DNA of 64,000 nucleotides from Streptomyces liliiviolaceus (lineage in GTDB: Bacteria; Actinomycetota; Actinomycetes; Streptomycetales; Streptomycetaceae), in assembly GCF_018070025.1 (NCBI RefSeq), contig NZ_JAGPYQ010000001.1:4960001-5024000 (forward strand), in the 5' to 3' direction. Position 1 is the stretch's first letter. Every line of letters begins with the position of its first letter. The notes beneath the pieces were generated by a model. It searched no databases. It was not told the DNA's origin and was given only the letters and a program-made list of their open reading frames with translations. A program made the translations under genes and the position numbers. Positions 63,000 through 64,000 of the stretch are shown in pieces.

Positions 63000-63020
63000 G
63001 AGGTCCATGCGCAGAGTGCG

Positions 63021-63524
63021 TCACAGACGAACCGACGTCGACGTCTGCAGCACCTCCTCGTCGTCGGTGAAGGCGCCGGATGTCGTCGCCCCGCCGAGGA
63101 GCGCGGTGACGACGAGTGCCGCCGCACCGACAAGTGCCCACCGCAACCGCCAGGACCTGGTGCGCGCCGGCGCGTCGACCGGCGGTGCGACGTTCGCGGG
63201 CGCGAGGCCCACAGACCTGACCTCTGCGGGTACGGGTACGTCTACGGGACCGCACGCGATGCCGGTGCGGGCGTCCAGCCAAGCCTCCGCCTCGTCGCCC
63301 CGGATTCCGCAGGCCGCGACGAACGCCGCGACGAGTTCCTCACGCGGAAGCCGTTCCCTGCCGAGCATGGTCGCCGCGGTGGAGTACGGCAGACAGTGAC
63401 CGGCGTCGGCCGCATGGCGTTCCAGTCGGCGGTAGCTCAGACCTGACCAGGCCTTGAGCCGTCGCAGCGCCGCCACGAAGGCGGCGGCGTCGGTGTCCGG
63501 CGGTGTGGGCGGTGCGGTGGTCAT
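63021..63524 (-). CDS. HTH-domain membrane protein of unknown function
   Basis: 167 residues from ATG 63524 (AGGGGGA 9 bases upstream). The N-terminal helix-turn-helix-like region (WSGLSYRRLERHAADAGHCL, then PYSTAATMLGRERLPREELV) is common to many Streptomyces XRE-like proteins. A Pro/Val linker follows, then one membrane helix (WALVGAAALVVTALLGGATT) near the C-terminus with a short outer tail. It is convergent with the HxlR gene and divergent from the serine hydrolase gene. Confidence 0.75.
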   Translation of the reverse strand: MTTAPPTPPDTDAAAFVAALRRLKAWSGLSYRRLERHAADAGHCLPYSTAATMLGRERLPREELVAAFVAACGIRGDEAEAWLDARTGIACGPVDVPVPAEVRSVGLAPANVAPPVDAPARTRSWRLRWALVGAAALVVTALLGGATTSGAFTDDEEVLQTSTSVRL

Positions 63525-63654
63525 GACGCTGGTCCCCCTGATGAGCTGGACGTACACGGGCTCGCACAAGCTCGAACACCCTGACAGCTTGAAGAGCGGA
63601 AGCGGCGACCGTCAACCTCGGTGCGGATTCCCGATGTTGGAGGTCATAGGTCAT

Positions 63655-64000
63655 ATGGGTCTGCCCCGTAGTCGCCGCACCCGCACCGCCGTCACCGCCC
63701 TGGCCACCTTGCTGATGCTGGGCGCGTGCTCCCAGGAGGGTGACGCCCGGCGGCCGGCCACCCGGTCCGCCGCGGCCACCCCGACGGCGCGCGACGGGGA
63801 GTCGGTCGCCGACTTCCTGCACCGTGCCCTGCCCGCCGGGGCCGGCGGCACCGTGATCGCCGCACGCGGTGACGAACTCGCGTACTGCGGAGGGTTCGGC
63901 GCGGCGGACCGCGCCTCCGGCACTCCCGCGAGCTGCCGCACCGTGTACGACGTCATGTCGATCACGAAGCAGTTCACCGCCGCCGCGATCCTGAAGCTGG
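63655..64000 (+). CDS. Beta-lactamase-type serine hydrolase lipoprotein (5' part)
   Basis: The gene runs off the window; 115 codons are seen. Lipobox LMLGAC near residues 20-25, a Pro/Ala/Thr-rich linker, then the class C beta-lactamase/D-Ala-D-Ala-carboxypeptidase-like fold: GGTVIAARGDELAYCGGFGA and DVMSITKQFTAAAILKL, where SITK is the SxxK catalytic motif. GGAGGT lies 10 bases upstream; an in-frame ATG at 63634 is a weaker alternative. AGGTCAT is repeated in tandem at 63641-63654. Confidence 0.85.
   Translation, partial: MGLPRSRRTRTAVTALATLLMLGACSQEGDARRPATRSAAATPTARDGESVADFLHRALPAGAGGTVIAARGDELAYCGGFGAADRASGTPASCRTVYDVMSITKQFTAAAILKL

Overview
The window is high-GC actinobacterial DNA, almost certainly from a Streptomyces chromosome. 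The third codon positions are strongly G/C, and typical Streptomyces families are present: a SapA-like spore-associated protein, a tripeptidyl-aminopeptidase-type hydrolase, an nSTAND1-WD40 protein, an HxlR/RidA pair, a lysine-tailed Ku and SorC, PucR and XRE/MmyB regulators. The density of regulators, secreted proteins, gene remnants and strain-specific genes suggests a chromosome arm rather than the core. No rRNA, tRNA, CRISPR array or intact insertion sequence was seen. Only the last gene (serine hydrolase) runs off the window.

Layout. (1) 0.2-12.2 kb holds small self-contained modules: a DHA2 drug exporter behind an iron-box-like site; a luciferase-like oxidoreductase; a saccharopine-dehydrogenase-like gene divergent from its TetR regulator; a secreted PQQ-type sugar dehydrogenase; an S1 protease-like protein with Thr in place of the catalytic Ser; a siderophore-interacting protein; an XRE/MmyB regulator divergent from two SDR genes; and a PPOX-TetR operon. 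Several of the regulators sit beside near-perfect palindromes. (2) 12.4-18.9 kb holds secreted and unknown proteins and two decayed genes, a STAND-WD40 relic and an internally deleted nitroreductase. (3) 18.9-24.5 kb holds a 978-residue receptor-like membrane protein with an outward periplasmic-binding domain, two paralogous secreted peptidoglycan-binding-like proteins and an STM4015 leucine-rich protein. (4) 24.6-27.3 kb is a DNA-repair patch: an ImuB-like Y-family polymerase lacking catalytic acids behind an SOS box, and Ku. (5) 27.4-31.5 kb is a two-gene nSTAND1-WD40 system whose two proteins share a YQAGRDQH motif.

(6) 32.5-40.7 kb is a tightly coupled seven-gene minus-strand operon: alpha-oxoamine synthase, FAD oxidoreductase, SDR, UDP-xylose-synthase-like decarboxylase, aminotransferase, RarD exporter and UDP-glucose dehydrogenase. 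It looks like a compact, unassigned natural-product pathway. (7) 41.5-45.8 kb encodes a two-component system, a secreted alpha/beta-hydrolase and a membrane protein.

(8) 46.1-57.7 kb is a complete sugar-utilisation locus: isomerase, split transketolase, FGGY kinase, DUF2291 protein, ABC ATPase, permease, binding protein, SorC regulator and a secreted Sde182/DUF1593 protein. The enzyme set matches the apulose-4-phosphate transketolase route for D-apiose better than any other pathway I know. It starts with a promoter that appears to give a leaderless mRNA, preceded by a strong hairpin and four 16-bp direct repeats.

(9) 57.7-64 kb holds a lipoprotein, a PucR regulator fused onto the end of a damaged MHS-family transporter behind twin palindromic operators, a RibD-like reductase, RidA divergent from HxlR, a membrane HTH protein and a serine hydrolase.
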